In this document: piece after piece, positions 1 to 8,442 of the stretch
Layout: each line of letters begins with the position of its first letter
How positions within the stretch are numbered: the first letter of the stretch is position 1
Assembly: GCF_000721175.1 (NCBI RefSeq)
Contig: NZ_JOEZ01000003.1
Span: 372,001 to 436,000, forward strand
Length of the DNA stretch: 64,000 bases
Origin: Streptomyces anulatus
Lineage (GTDB): Bacteria; Actinomycetota; Actinomycetes; Streptomycetales; Streptomycetaceae
Reading direction: 5' to 3'
Notes under the pieces: generated by a model
What the model saw: only the letters and a program-made list of their open reading frames with translations
Databases searched by the model: none
What the model was told of the DNA's origin: nothing
Made by a program: the position numbers and the translations under genes

Positions 1-2
1 AA

Positions 3-833
3 CGTGCCGCCGTGCTTCTCGACCACGGTGACGACGGGGAAGCCGCCGCTCAGCTCGTCGGCGTCGGAGAACTCCTTGATGCCGTCGCGCAGACCTCACC
101 GGCCGTGACCCGCACCGAGCTGGCTACCGCCGCCCGAACCTTCGAGCGGGCGACCCGCAGCCACGTCCAGGCGGAACGCGCCGACACCCGAGCGCTCCGC
201 TCCGCCGCCCGAGGAATTGTCCGGGCCGGTGGCGCGCTCGGCCGGGGCGAGGACGGCGGCACGACCGCCATGCTCCTCTCCACCCTGGTCCTGGTCACCC
301 TCGCCGCCGCACACTGGCACTCCGCCCGGGGACATGCCCAGCAGGCCCACGCCTCCCGGCAGACCGCCGAGCACCTGCGCACCGCCTACCGGCAGGCCGC
401 CGCCACGCCGATGCGAACGCTGCACGAGCAAGGCCGCGCTCTTCCCGACGCGCAACGCCGGGCGTACGAGACCACCATCCGCGCCGCCCTAACGAAGCAC
501 GGCGTACGAGAAGACGGTGTCCCGGCGAAGACCGACGCCTTGGCCGCCACCCTCGCCCAGGCCGAGCAGGCAGGCGACGACTCTGAAGCCCTCCTGCGAG
601 AGGCCATCGACATGCGCGAACTCGACACCGCCACAGACGTCAATGACGTCCTGGTCTGGCGCCTGCGCCGCATCGCCCAGCTCCCCGCCCACCCGGGCGC
701 AGCTTCCCGCCGCCCGAAGGACGGCACCAGCACCCCGAAAACCTCGGCCAACCGCACCAGCAGCCGAACGACACCCGCGACCGGAGTTCGCCCCGTCGCC
801 TCCACTCCACGGAACCGCCCACCACGCCGCTGA
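3..833 (+). CDS. Relaxase/mobilisation protein, C-terminal part (5' end outside window)
   Basis: The frame is open to the left edge, and the first possible start (GTG at 12) has coding sequence upstream, so this is taken as the C-terminal about 275 residues of a longer protein. It is Arg/Ala-rich and helical, with one hydrophobic stretch (around residues 86-103 counting from position 12, MLLSTLVLVTLAAA). It ends in about 50 disordered, basic, Ser/Thr/Pro-rich residues closing in RNRPPRR. The helical region resembles the C-terminal half of Streptomyces relaxases, whose N-terminal nuclease domain would lie outside the window. A basic disordered C-terminus is what relaxases need for recognition by a type IV coupling protein. 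The relaxase identity is recall-based, supported by the conjugation genes at 18-43 kb. Confidence 0.5.
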   Translation, partial: RAAVLLDHGDDGEAAAQLVGVGELLDAVAQTSPAVTRTELATAARTFERATRSHVQAERADTRALRSAARGIVRAGGALGRGEDGGTTAMLLSTLVLVTLAAAHWHSARGHAQQAHASRQTAEHLRTAYRQAAATPMRTLHEQGRALPDAQRRAYETTIRAALTKHGVREDGVPAKTDALAATLAQAEQAGDDSEALLREAIDMRELDTATDVNDVLVWRLRRIAQLPAHPGAASRRPKDGTSTPKTSANRTSSRTTPATGVRPVASTPRNRPPRR

Positions 834-839
834 CGGCGG

Positions 840-868
840 TCCGGCGGGCTGACCATCGGCCCGCCGGA
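840..868 (+). terminator. Stem-loop after the relaxase gene
   Basis: A perfect 10-bp inverted repeat (TCCGGCGGGC / GCCCGCCGGA) with a 9-nt loop starts 6 nt after the relaxase stop codon. There is no U-run, as is common for actinobacterial terminators. Confidence 0.6.
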
Positions 869-939
869 CTCCGAGAAGTCCCTGGACAACCGGTTCCACC
901 GGCTGTTACGGATGGAAACAGAAGGACCTCGACCGGGAG

Positions 940-1344
940 ATGACGCTCGTGCTCAGAACCACCGACCGCCCCGCGGAGTCGACACCCGTGCAGCCTGCCC
1001 TCCCCGCCGGCCCCGATCCCTTGCTGAAACTCGCGTACGAGACGCAGCCGCCCAGCGGCCCCGGCGCAACACGCTGCCTCAGCCACCCTCACGAACTCGC
1101 TCTTCGCGGGATCCCGGTCATGTGTACGGCCTGCCGCGCCCGGCGCGACTGGCTGCTCATCAACTACGGCCGGAACGTCTGGATCTGCTGCCGCTGCAGC
1201 AACCAGTGGCTCGAACCCGAGATCAGCCGTGCTGACTTCGACGCCCTGATCGCGATCCCGGATGGAACGATCTACCCCAGCGTCGAGCAGGGCCTCGCCG
1301 CGCTGGGATTCGACGGGGCCTTCGTCGGCACGTACCTGGACTAG
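940..1344 (+). CDS. Small zinc-ribbon hypothetical protein (134 aa)
   Basis: Unrecognised family. The protein has two Cys pairs, CTAC and CCRC (around residues 61-64 and 82-85), separated by about 20 residues rich in Arg and Trp, consistent with a treble-clef or zinc-ribbon fold binding nucleic acid or protein. The N-terminal about 40 residues are Pro-rich and probably disordered. The ATG lies directly after GGGAG with a further AAGGA about 15 nt upstream, so the start is not certain. It follows the relaxase on the same strand and ends at a strong bidirectional terminator. Such small Cys-pair proteins are common among accessory genes of Streptomyces conjugative elements. Confidence 0.6.
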   Translation: MTLVLRTTDRPAESTPVQPALPAGPDPLLKLAYETQPPSGPGATRCLSHPHELALRGIPVMCTACRARRDWLLINYGRNVWICCRCSNQWLEPEISRADFDALIAIPDGTIYPSVEQGLAALGFDGAFVGTYLD

Positions 1345-1362
1345 GCGAGCGAAGAGCCGGAT

Positions 1363-1402
1363 GCCGAGGGGTGACACCGACGGTTCGGTGTCGTCCCTCG
1401 GC
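1363..1402. terminator. Bidirectional terminator between zinc-ribbon gene and RiPP operon
   Basis: An 18-bp stem with two mismatches (GCCGAGGG..GACACCGA paired with TCGGTGTC..CCCTCGGC) and a 4-nt loop. It sits 18 nt after the plus-strand gene ending at 1344 and about 150 nt beyond the end of the converging minus-strand operon. Confidence 0.75.
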
Positions 1403-1414
1403 GTTGCACGGCAG

Positions 1415-1536
1415 TCATCTGCCGCTTCCACTTCCTGGTAGTTGACCGTGGAAGCTGCAGCCAGGGCACTCGTCCTCGCCCTGGGTCTGGATATGGCCCT
1501 CGTGCCAGCCGTGGACGGCGGCGTGCAGGATCGCGC
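1415..1536 (-). pseudogene. Truncated C-terminal remnant of a small protein
   Basis: About 40 codons on the minus strand look coding (HAAVHGWHEGHI, then ECPGC, ending GSGSGR-stop at 1415-1417) but have no start codon: an in-frame TAG lies just upstream, about 10 nt from the SGNH gene stop. The Cys pair and the HGWHEGH-type motif resemble small zinc-binding proteins of Streptomyces elements. I read it as a gene whose 5' part was removed, which would mark the left edge of the inserted RiPP operon. This is inference from a short stretch. Confidence 0.35.
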
Positions 1537-1551
1537 CCCGAAAGCGCTAGG

Positions 1552-3585
1552 TTAGAAACGGAGGTCAGCCTCATACAATTCACCGAAAACAGCCAACGGT
1601 AGCAGGAGTCTGCCCGTTGCCAGAGCTGTGGCAACCTCCTGACGCCACTCGTCCTCCGGCTGCGCGGACGTCGGCCAATGAACTGCGATCTCATTGACAG
1701 ACTCCGCCGGGACTTTGGCGACGATCTTTCCCCATTTCTGACGGAGCGCGGGGAGCTCGGCCACCCGCCGACCGTTGACTTCAAGCCATCCAGGTTGCCC
1801 GGCTTCGTCCGCGTAAGGCGTTCGGTACTGCAATGTGAGGTGGAGGTCCGAGGCAGCCCCTGTGCGGACCGTGGACCGCCAGATCGCGTTCGCGTACCTG
1901 GAGTAGGCCGTGGTCGGTCCGTGCGCGAGTCCTGTGAGCTCATCGCGGCGGCCCGCCCGCAGGTCCACGCACCGCAAGTCCGTGCCGTCCATGCGGCGGG
2001 CGGGTGTTTGCGGGGCGGGAACACCCAGAAGGTCGGCTAGGACCGCGCTCAGAGGGGACTGGGCGAGGACGGCGAAGGTACTCGTTGCCACCGGGCTCAG
2101 ATAGCGTGCCGCATTTGGGAAGGTGCACAGTTGGTCGTACTCGGGCGTGGTCCAGGCGGGTACGGTCTTGGCCATCAGCTTCAGCAGCGCGGCAGCCACA
2201 TCGCGTCCGGCCTGGTCAACGACCGCCATCGCGACGTGTCGGCGCAGTGTCTCCGCGGGCTGGCCATGCCAGGCGTTGTGGCAGGCGGCGAGTAGATGTC
2301 CGACGGCTTGCCACAAAGCACCTTCCTCGTCGGTTTTCCGCGGACTGCATGTGTCGCGGCCGGCGACCCCTTGCGATGGCGCGATCCGGTCGGCGACAGC
2401 GCCCGCCACAGCGTCCATACCCGTCACGCTCAGATGGCAGTAGTCGAGAAAGTGCCTGGGATCGGGCAATCCGGTTTCTGGGTCAGCCAGTTCGTAACGG
2501 AGATCCACAAGCCCGTAGCCATGTTTCTCGGCGAAAGCGCACAGCATTTCCTGTATCTCGCCGATGACACGTGGAGTGTGGCCCAGCAACTGACCAGTTA
2601 CCGAATCTCTGGATATCTCCCAACTTTTCCTTGCTCCGGAATAGTCGCCCATGGCGTACTGGGAAATTCCATGCATGCGGCCGGGGACAGGACTACACCC
2701 TTTGTCCAGCACGGTCATTCGATCGCAGAGCTCCGGGAGCGCCTCCCACCTCTTCTCCTTCAGCGCGCGCCGGGCACTGTCGTGCAACCTGTGCCACTCT
2801 TCGGCATGTTCGGGCGGCAGCAGGCCGACGGTCCATACCTCGCCAGGTTCCCACTCTCTGAGGTTGAATTCCGGAACGACCACGATGACGTCCAGACCTG
2901 CTTGCGCGACCTGCCGCACTTTGCGCAACAGCGCCCTGACACGAGGCAGCACGATGTTGCGGGTGAAGGTCTCCCGTACCTCGCTCAGCCCGCCGGCGCG
3001 CATGCTCCGGGCGAGACGATCCCCGTCCGCGTAAGACAGGGGCTGAAGGCACCAGTTGTTCCCCGCCATGAGCACAAGGACATCAGTATCGAGTGACGGC
3101 AGCGCGGATACAACGTGCTCCAGATCACCCATGCCCGCGCCGGTGCGCGCGAGATCCACGCATTGGTACCGGCCAGGACCGGCGGTGGCGTCGAGCTCGT
3201 CCTGGAGATTCAGAGTCGGAGTGAACAACGGATCGAGCAAGTATCCGCGAGCTGTCGATTCTCCGACAACGGCCACCCGCCGAGCGGCGCCTTTGCCAGG
3301 AACGTGGCGGACGTCCGCCCAAGAGCGGTCCGGCTGCGGCTCATCGCTTCGGAGGTGCAGTTCACTTCCGGCTGGTCCTGACACGATGTCCCAGATCCCC
3401 ACACGCTCCAACTGCTCTCTGGACGCCTCCCCCCAGGACGGTGGGGAGCAGGCCTGAGACTTCGGGGCACGGGCCTGAGCCAGGTCGGCCTTCTGGAGTT
3501 CTCCGAGGATCTCAGCGCCCCTTGCGTCGCCCAAGAGCTGAGCGAGTCGGTTGGCGCGTTCGAAGGGAACATGGTGTGCGGTCAT
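1552..3585 (-). CDS. SGNH/GDSL-family hydrolase (677 aa)
   Basis: This is a probable esterase or acyl hydrolase. The SGNH blocks are visible: block I with nucleophile in VVGESTARGY (Ser110), block III in MAGNNW (Asn176) and block V in DYCHLSVTG (Asp381, His384). The protein is much longer than a minimal SGNH hydrolase (about 200-400 aa). About 100 residues precede the fold, and a C-terminal half of about 280 residues has no motif I recognise. There is no signal peptide, so it should act in the cytoplasm. It is the last gene of the RiPP operon, 24 nt after the carbamoyltransferase gene, and may trim or transfer an acyl group on the peptide (with the GNAT domain two genes upstream a possible partner) or hydrolyse the modified precursor. 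Substrate unknown. Confidence 0.75.
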   Translation of the reverse strand: MTAHHVPFERANRLAQLLGDARGAEILGELQKADLAQARAPKSQACSPPSWGEASREQLERVGIWDIVSGPAGSELHLRSDEPQPDRSWADVRHVPGKGAARRVAVVGESTARGYLLDPLFTPTLNLQDELDATAGPGRYQCVDLARTGAGMGDLEHVVSALPSLDTDVLVLMAGNNWCLQPLSYADGDRLARSMRAGGLSEVRETFTRNIVLPRVRALLRKVRQVAQAGLDVIVVVPEFNLREWEPGEVWTVGLLPPEHAEEWHRLHDSARRALKEKRWEALPELCDRMTVLDKGCSPVPGRMHGISQYAMGDYSGARKSWEISRDSVTGQLLGHTPRVIGEIQEMLCAFAEKHGYGLVDLRYELADPETGLPDPRHFLDYCHLSVTGMDAVAGAVADRIAPSQGVAGRDTCSPRKTDEEGALWQAVGHLLAACHNAWHGQPAETLRRHVAMAVVDQAGRDVAAALLKLMAKTVPAWTTPEYDQLCTFPNAARYLSPVATSTFAVLAQSPLSAVLADLLGVPAPQTPARRMDGTDLRCVDLRAGRRDELTGLAHGPTTAYSRYANAIWRSTVRTGAASDLHLTLQYRTPYADEAGQPGWLEVNGRRVAELPALRQKWGKIVAKVPAESVNEIAVHWPTSAQPEDEWRQEVATALATGRLLLPLAVFGELYEADLRF

Positions 3586-3609
3586 GTGGGAGTCACTTCC
3601 CAGGAAGGC

Positions 3610-5367
3610 TCAGAAGAAGGTGTAGACCGACTCGCTGGCTGTGGGCACTTTATAGGGAGCAGCATCGAGCAGTCGCTTGGCGCACCACTCAGGGACGTCC
3701 GTCCGACGTATGAGGAAGTCCCCGAGGACCAGAATGTCCAGTCGAGACCGAACAAAGCACGCAAGCGCATCCGCAGCGGAGTTCACGATCGGCTCTCCCC
3801 GCATATTGAACGAGGTGTTGAGCAGGATAGGGTTTCCGGTTCGGCCACCGAAAGCGGTCAGCAGCGCGTGGAACAACGGATCCGCTTCCTTGTCGACCGT
3901 CTGCACGCGCGCCGAATCGTCAACATGGGTAATCGCTGGTAGACCGAGAGCCTTCACCGGGGCCGTTTCCAGCATGAACGGCGAGCCGATGTCGAGGTCG
4001 AAGAACTCGGTGGCCCGCTCAGCCACCACCGCCGGGGCGAATGGCCTGAACGCTTCGCGCTTCTTGACCAGGGAATTGATCCGGTCCCGCATGCCGTCCT
4101 TTCGCGGGTCCGCCAGGATCGACCTGGCGCCGAGCGCCCTGGGGCCGAACTCAGCGCGACCCTGGAACCACCCGACCACGGCCCCGTCGGCGAGCGCGGA
4201 CGCGGTGGCTTCTACCAATGCCGGTGTGTCACGGCGGAAGTCCTGGGCAATGATCCCGGTCTGCCCCAGCAGGTCGCTGATGTGCGCCGCGCTCTCCTCG
4301 AATCCCAGTCGGGCATCGCTCAGTCGCCGATTGGGGGACCGGCCGGTCAGTCGGTGGTGGACGAGGGCCGCTGCACCAATCGCTCCGCCGGCGTCGCCCG
4401 CCGCGGGCTGGACGAAGATGTCCTCGAAGGGCCCTTTTCGGCGCAGCAGCGAGTTCGCCACGCAGTTGAGCGCCACGCCCCCGGCGTAGCACAACCGAGG
4501 ACTCGGCACGATCTCCTTGAGGTGCCTCAGTTTCTCCAGCAATACGGTTTCCAGTAGCGCCTGGAGGCTGGCGGCAATGTCTTCGTGCTCCGGCGTGATG
4601 TCGTCCTCAGGCCGTCGCGCAGGATGGCCGATGAGTTCAGCCATTGCGTCAGTGAACATACGCTGGTCGCTGCGGAAGTCGAAGTACCTGAGATCCAAGC
4701 GATATTGACCGCCATCGCGCTGTGCCAGCAGGCCTTCCAGACGTTCACGGAAGCGCGGCTTCCCGTAGGGAGCGAGGCCCATAACCTTGTACTCATCGCT
4801 GTTGACGTCGAAGCCGAGGTAGTTGGTCACCGCACTGTAGAGCAACCCCAGGGAGTGTGGGAAGCGGACTTCTTCCACCAGTCGCAGACCATCCGAGTTG
4901 CTGGCGGAGCCATAGCTGGTCGTCGTCCACTCACCCACCGCGTCGGCGACGAACAGCGCAGCGTCGTCAAAGCCCGAGCAGTAGAAGGCGCTCGCCGCGT
5001 GGGACTCGTGGTGGGCTACGAACTCCACGCGGCCGGAGTAGCCGAGCACCTGCCGGATCTCACGCATTGGCCGGTCCGCGTCCAGCTTGAACAGCGACGC
5101 GCGCTGACCGGCGGGGCCTGAAGGCAGCGCTGTCGACAGTTGACGTGCCAGCTTGTCGCGGGGGTTCTCGTAGTAGGCGATCCGATCGATGTCGTCGATA
5201 CCCAGCCCGGCGCGTTCGAGGCAGAAGCGGAATGCGTTTACAGGCATGCCGGGGTCATACCGCCGTCGGGTGAACCTCTCCTCATGTGCGGCGGCGACGA
5301 GCTTCCCGTCAACGAACACAGCGCAGGCCGAATCGTGGTAGAGCGCGGATATACCGATGACGATCAA
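3610..5367 (-). CDS. O-carbamoyltransferase, TobZ/NodU-type (585 aa)
   Basis: Predicted to transfer a carbamoyl group from carbamoyl phosphate, via carbamoyl-AMP, to a hydroxyl group. The Kae1/YrdC-like architecture of the family is visible: the N-terminal Kae1-like domain begins VIGISALYHDSACAVF and has the metal-binding HHESHAASAF, then GGVALNCVAN, and a C-terminal domain with FQGRAEFGPRALGARSI and ILLNTSFNMRGEP. Length is normal for the family. The start chosen is TTG at 5367, because it gives the canonical N-terminus, has GGGG at proper spacing and overlaps the upstream TGA stop (TTGA), implying translational coupling. The likely acceptor is a hydroxyl made by the 2-oxoglutarate oxygenase of the same operon. 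That pairing is inference. Confidence 0.88.
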   Translation of the reverse strand: MIVIGISALYHDSACAVFVDGKLVAAAHEERFTRRRYDPGMPVNAFRFCLERAGLGIDDIDRIAYYENPRDKLARQLSTALPSGPAGQRASLFKLDADRPMREIRQVLGYSGRVEFVAHHESHAASAFYCSGFDDAALFVADAVGEWTTTSYGSASNSDGLRLVEEVRFPHSLGLLYSAVTNYLGFDVNSDEYKVMGLAPYGKPRFRERLEGLLAQRDGGQYRLDLRYFDFRSDQRMFTDAMAELIGHPARRPEDDITPEHEDIAASLQALLETVLLEKLRHLKEIVPSPRLCYAGGVALNCVANSLLRRKGPFEDIFVQPAAGDAGGAIGAAALVHHRLTGRSPNRRLSDARLGFEESAAHISDLLGQTGIIAQDFRRDTPALVEATASALADGAVVGWFQGRAEFGPRALGARSILADPRKDGMRDRINSLVKKREAFRPFAPAVVAERATEFFDLDIGSPFMLETAPVKALGLPAITHVDDSARVQTVDKEADPLFHALLTAFGGRTGNPILLNTSFNMRGEPIVNSAADALACFVRSRLDILVLGDFLIRRTDVPEWCAKRLLDAAPYKVPTASESVYTFF

Positions 5368-6767
5368 GGCGACACCCCAGCTTCTCGGCCCACTTCCGTG
5401 GAACCCGCAGCCGCTGCGTCCCCCATCGTCTCTCGTCCAGCTATGAAGCCGGCCATGAGGAACGGCCGTGCGGCTTCCCACAGTTGTTCGTACGACAAGG
5501 CTTCGTTGCACCGCGTGAACCATCTGCGCACCCGCGAAAGCTCGGCGTGGGCCAAGGGCGTCAGGCCCCCCAGCTCGCGGTACTGAACGTATTCACCGAC
5601 TAGCAGCTCCACGCCGCGTTCGCGGAGCAGATTCATTGCCTTCGCCCGGTCGCCCGGCCACTTTTCCGGCCCGCCCGCCGCTTCGACGGACACAGCCAAC
5701 TCAGCTACGGCAGCTGACAGTTCCGTTTCCCGGTTGTCCGCGACCTCCACCGACCGGTAGCCGGCGCTCAGCGGAAAGGGCTGAAAGCGACCGAGGGCGG
5801 AGCGGATATAGACATTGTCGCGCGACGCCAGCCGCGGGTCACACAGCCGATGAGCCAGCCCGATACTACGGAACACTGGATGCACGACGGTCCGGCGGGA
5901 GATCGTGAGGGCCTCGTTGACCTCGCGGAACTCCCGGAACCGCTGCCAGGCGTTCGGATAGGGCGATGACAACACCTTCACCCCGGCGACCTTGCCCGAA
6001 ACTTCAGCCACGTGGACTCGGATATCGAACGCGTCGGGAGGAACGTCCAAGCCACCCATGTAGTGGAACCGCGCGAGTTCCTCGTAGTCAGCCAGACTAC
6101 CGGGGCGGATCTGTACCGTCTCCTCGAAGGGGACCGTAGCCATACAAGGCTGGTGGACAACGTTCTTCTCACCGTTGTAGTCGAGCGTGATCAGTAGGTC
6201 CGGACCGAGCGCCCCCGCGAGATCGTCATGCGCGGTCGCCACCACCGCAGAAACACCGTTGCGTCGACAAAAACGCTGGAAACCATAGGCTGCGATCCGT
6301 GCGCTCTCGCGGTCCAGGGTGGAGAGGAATTCGTCGATTACCAGCAGTCGGCGGCTTTCGCTATAGGCCAACGCGAGCCGTGCACGGGCACGTTGTCCGT
6401 CGGACAGCCGGTTGTACGGAGTGAGATAGGTGAACGCCTCCCCCAGACCAACCTGACCGAGGAGGCTCAGCGTCTTCTGCAACGGCATGTCGAAGAGTTC
6501 GACTAGCGGTCGGTCATCAGCCGGATCGGCAGGCCCTGAAGGCACGTGGGCTTCCGGGTGCTGTGAGAGGAACAGCTCCAATAGCTTGCTCTTGCCCGCC
6601 CCGGAGTACCCCGTCACATAGGTGATTCCGGTTCTGGGCACAATGACATCTTCCAAGACCGGTACGCCAGTGAACCGATCATCGGACAGGCCGAAAACGC
6701 TCGTGATGATGCGGCTCGATTCCGTTCCGCCGACGAAGGCTGGTCTCGACCAGCTATAGCTGTGCAC
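5364..6767 (-). CDS. ABC-type ATPase fused to a GNAT-like domain (467 aa)
   Basis: The N-terminal half is a single ABC ATPase domain: Walker A GYSGAGKS (53-60), signature LSDGQ (121-125, following TPYNR) and Walker B RLLVIDE (140-146). No membrane segment is present. The C-terminal half (about 235-360) reads as a GNAT acetyltransferase-like fold (RPGSLADYEELARFHY, then VHVAEVSGKVAGVKVL, then RTVVHPVFRSIGLAHRLC). The true start is GTG at 6767, with GGGGAGG ideally spaced; earlier codons would overlap the ABC-F gene further. It overlaps the ABC-F gene by 14 nt and the carbamoyltransferase start by 4 nt. A role in self-protection or in acetylating the product is possible. Soluble ABC ATPase/GNAT fusions are poorly characterised. 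Confidence 0.7.
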   Translation of the reverse strand: MHSYSWSRPAFVGGTESSRIITSVFGLSDDRFTGVPVLEDVIVPRTGITYVTGYSGAGKSKLLELFLSQHPEAHVPSGPADPADDRPLVELFDMPLQKTLSLLGQVGLGEAFTYLTPYNRLSDGQRARARLALAYSESRRLLVIDEFLSTLDRESARIAAYGFQRFCRRNGVSAVVATAHDDLAGALGPDLLITLDYNGEKNVVHQPCMATVPFEETVQIRPGSLADYEELARFHYMGGLDVPPDAFDIRVHVAEVSGKVAGVKVLSSPYPNAWQRFREFREVNEALTISRRTVVHPVFRSIGLAHRLCDPRLASRDNVYIRSALGRFQPFPLSAGYRSVEVADNRETELSAAVAELAVSVEAAGGPEKWPGDRAKAMNLLRERGVELLVGEYVQYRELGGLTPLAHAELSRVRRWFTRCNEALSYEQLWEAARPFLMAGFIAGRETMGDAAAAGSTEVGREAGVSP

Positions 6768-8412
6768 TGGATTCCTCCCCCCAAACAGGTTCGTCCCGCA
6801 GGAAGACCGACCCACTGCCGTCAACAATCAGATAGCGGTCGAAGCTTCGGGCGAACCACCGGTCGTGTGTGACTGCCATGACAGTCCCCTGGAACTGCGC
6901 AAGCCCATCCTCCAGGGCTTGCGCACTGTGCAGGTCGAGGTTGTCCGTGGGTTCGTCAAGGAGCAGCAGCGTGGAGCCTTCGAGTTCGAGTAGGAGGATC
7001 TGAAATCGTGCTTGTTGCCCTCCGGACAACTGCCTGAACGACTGATCCGCTTGAGCGTGCAGCTCATAGCGTCGCAGTGCCGAGATCGCCGCGCCGCGGT
7101 CGCGTCCCTCACGGGAACCGTCGCCGCGGCCGAGGATCTGCACCAGCGTGCGCTCGGCGAGATCGCGCCGCCCATGGGTCTGGGCGAACCATCCCGGACG
7201 CACCCGGGACCCCAGTCGAGCGCCGCCATCATGGGCCACTGCCTTGCCATGCAGCTGCTCGTCGTACATGTCTGCTCCGCTGCCTCCAGCGGCGAGCAGT
7301 CGGAGCAAATGCGATTTTCCGGTCCCATTGGCACCGAGCACCGCGATCCGCTCGCCGTAGAAGACTTCGAGATCGAAGGGCTTCGTGAGCCCGGTGAGCT
7401 GGAGCCCTTCGCACGTCACAGCGCGCTTCGCCGTACGCCCGCCGGTCAGGGCCATCCGGACCTTCTGCTCCGTGGGCCGCTCGGGCGGTGGACCCGCCGA
7501 CTCGAAGCGGGCCAGCCTGGTTTGGGTCGCACGGTACTTGGCGGCCATCGACGAAGACAGCTTCGCCTGCTGTTGGAGAGTGTGCACCAGCTCTTTGAGC
7601 CTGTTGTGCTCGTCCTCCCAGTCCCGATGACGCTGTTCAAGCACGTTGATGCGGTGCTCCCTTGCCTCCTGGTAGGTGCCGAACCCGCCACCGTGTACCC
7701 AGGCGCCGCGCCCTTCGAGCGTGATCACGTGGCTGGCCGCACGGGCGAGAAGCTCACGGTCGTGGCTGACCATGAGGACGGTCTTCGGAGTGCTGCGAAG
7801 GGCCTCTTCGAGCCAGCGCTTGCTCGGCACGTCCAGGTAGTTGTCCGGCTCGTCGAGCAGCAGTACCTCGTAAGGGCCGCGCAGCAGGCTCTCCAGGGCC
7901 AGCCGCTTCTGCTCGCCGCCGGACAGCGTCCGTACTTCTCGATACTGCACTGACGGGAAGGTCGCCCCCAGCGCCGCAGAACACACGACGTCCCATACGA
8001 CCTCGGCGTCGTAGCCGCCCACTTCCGCCCAGTCAGACAGCGCCGTCGCATACGCCATCTGGGTCGGTTCGTCGTCGTGTTCCATCATCGCCGCCTCAGC
8101 CTTCTCGACCGCTGCGAAGCTGCGGCGCACTGCCGTCGGCTCAAGGTCGGCGAGGAATTCGCGGACGGTAGTCTCATCGTCGATCGATCCGATGAACTGA
8201 CGCATGACGCCCACGGTCCCGCCGATGTGGGTACCTCCGGAGCGCGGCTGCAGGTTCCCGGCAAGGATCTCCATCAGAGTTGTCTTGCCCGTTCCGTTGG
8301 CACCGACGAGCGCCGCAGTCGCGCCGTCACCCACCCGGAACGATGCCTCGGAGAACAGCAGACGACCGTTCGGGAGCATGTACTCCAAGTTGTTTATCTC
8401 GATGTGGCCCAC
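6754..8412 (-). CDS. ABC-F family ATPase, probable ribosome-protection protein (552 aa)
   Basis: Two ABC domains lie in one soluble protein. Domain 1 has GANGTGKTT, LSGGEQKR and LLLDEPDNYLD; domain 2 has GANGTGKS, LSGGQQAR and LLLDEPTDNLD. They are joined by a charged coiled linker (HRDWEDEHNRLKELVHTLQQ) of the P-site tRNA interaction motif type, with no transmembrane segments. ABC-F proteins act on the ribosome, and in antibiotic clusters they usually give resistance to ribosome-targeting products. It starts 31 nt after the ATP-grasp gene. Its presence is the best clue that the peptide product inhibits translation, but housekeeping-like ABC-F proteins also exist. Confidence 0.88.
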   Translation of the reverse strand: MGHIEINNLEYMLPNGRLLFSEASFRVGDGATAALVGANGTGKTTLMEILAGNLQPRSGGTHIGGTVGVMRQFIGSIDDETTVREFLADLEPTAVRRSFAAVEKAEAAMMEHDDEPTQMAYATALSDWAEVGGYDAEVVWDVVCSAALGATFPSVQYREVRTLSGGEQKRLALESLLRGPYEVLLLDEPDNYLDVPSKRWLEEALRSTPKTVLMVSHDRELLARAASHVITLEGRGAWVHGGGFGTYQEAREHRINVLEQRHRDWEDEHNRLKELVHTLQQQAKLSSSMAAKYRATQTRLARFESAGPPPERPTEQKVRMALTGGRTAKRAVTCEGLQLTGLTKPFDLEVFYGERIAVLGANGTGKSHLLRLLAAGGSGADMYDEQLHGKAVAHDGGARLGSRVRPGWFAQTHGRRDLAERTLVQILGRGDGSREGRDRGAAISALRRYELHAQADQSFRQLSGGQQARFQILLLELEGSTLLLLDEPTDNLDLHSAQALEDGLAQFQGTVMAVTHDRWFARSFDRYLIVDGSGSVFLRDEPVWGEESSAQL

Positions 8413-8442
8413 GGAATCTCCAAAATCGGTGCGTACGTGCTC

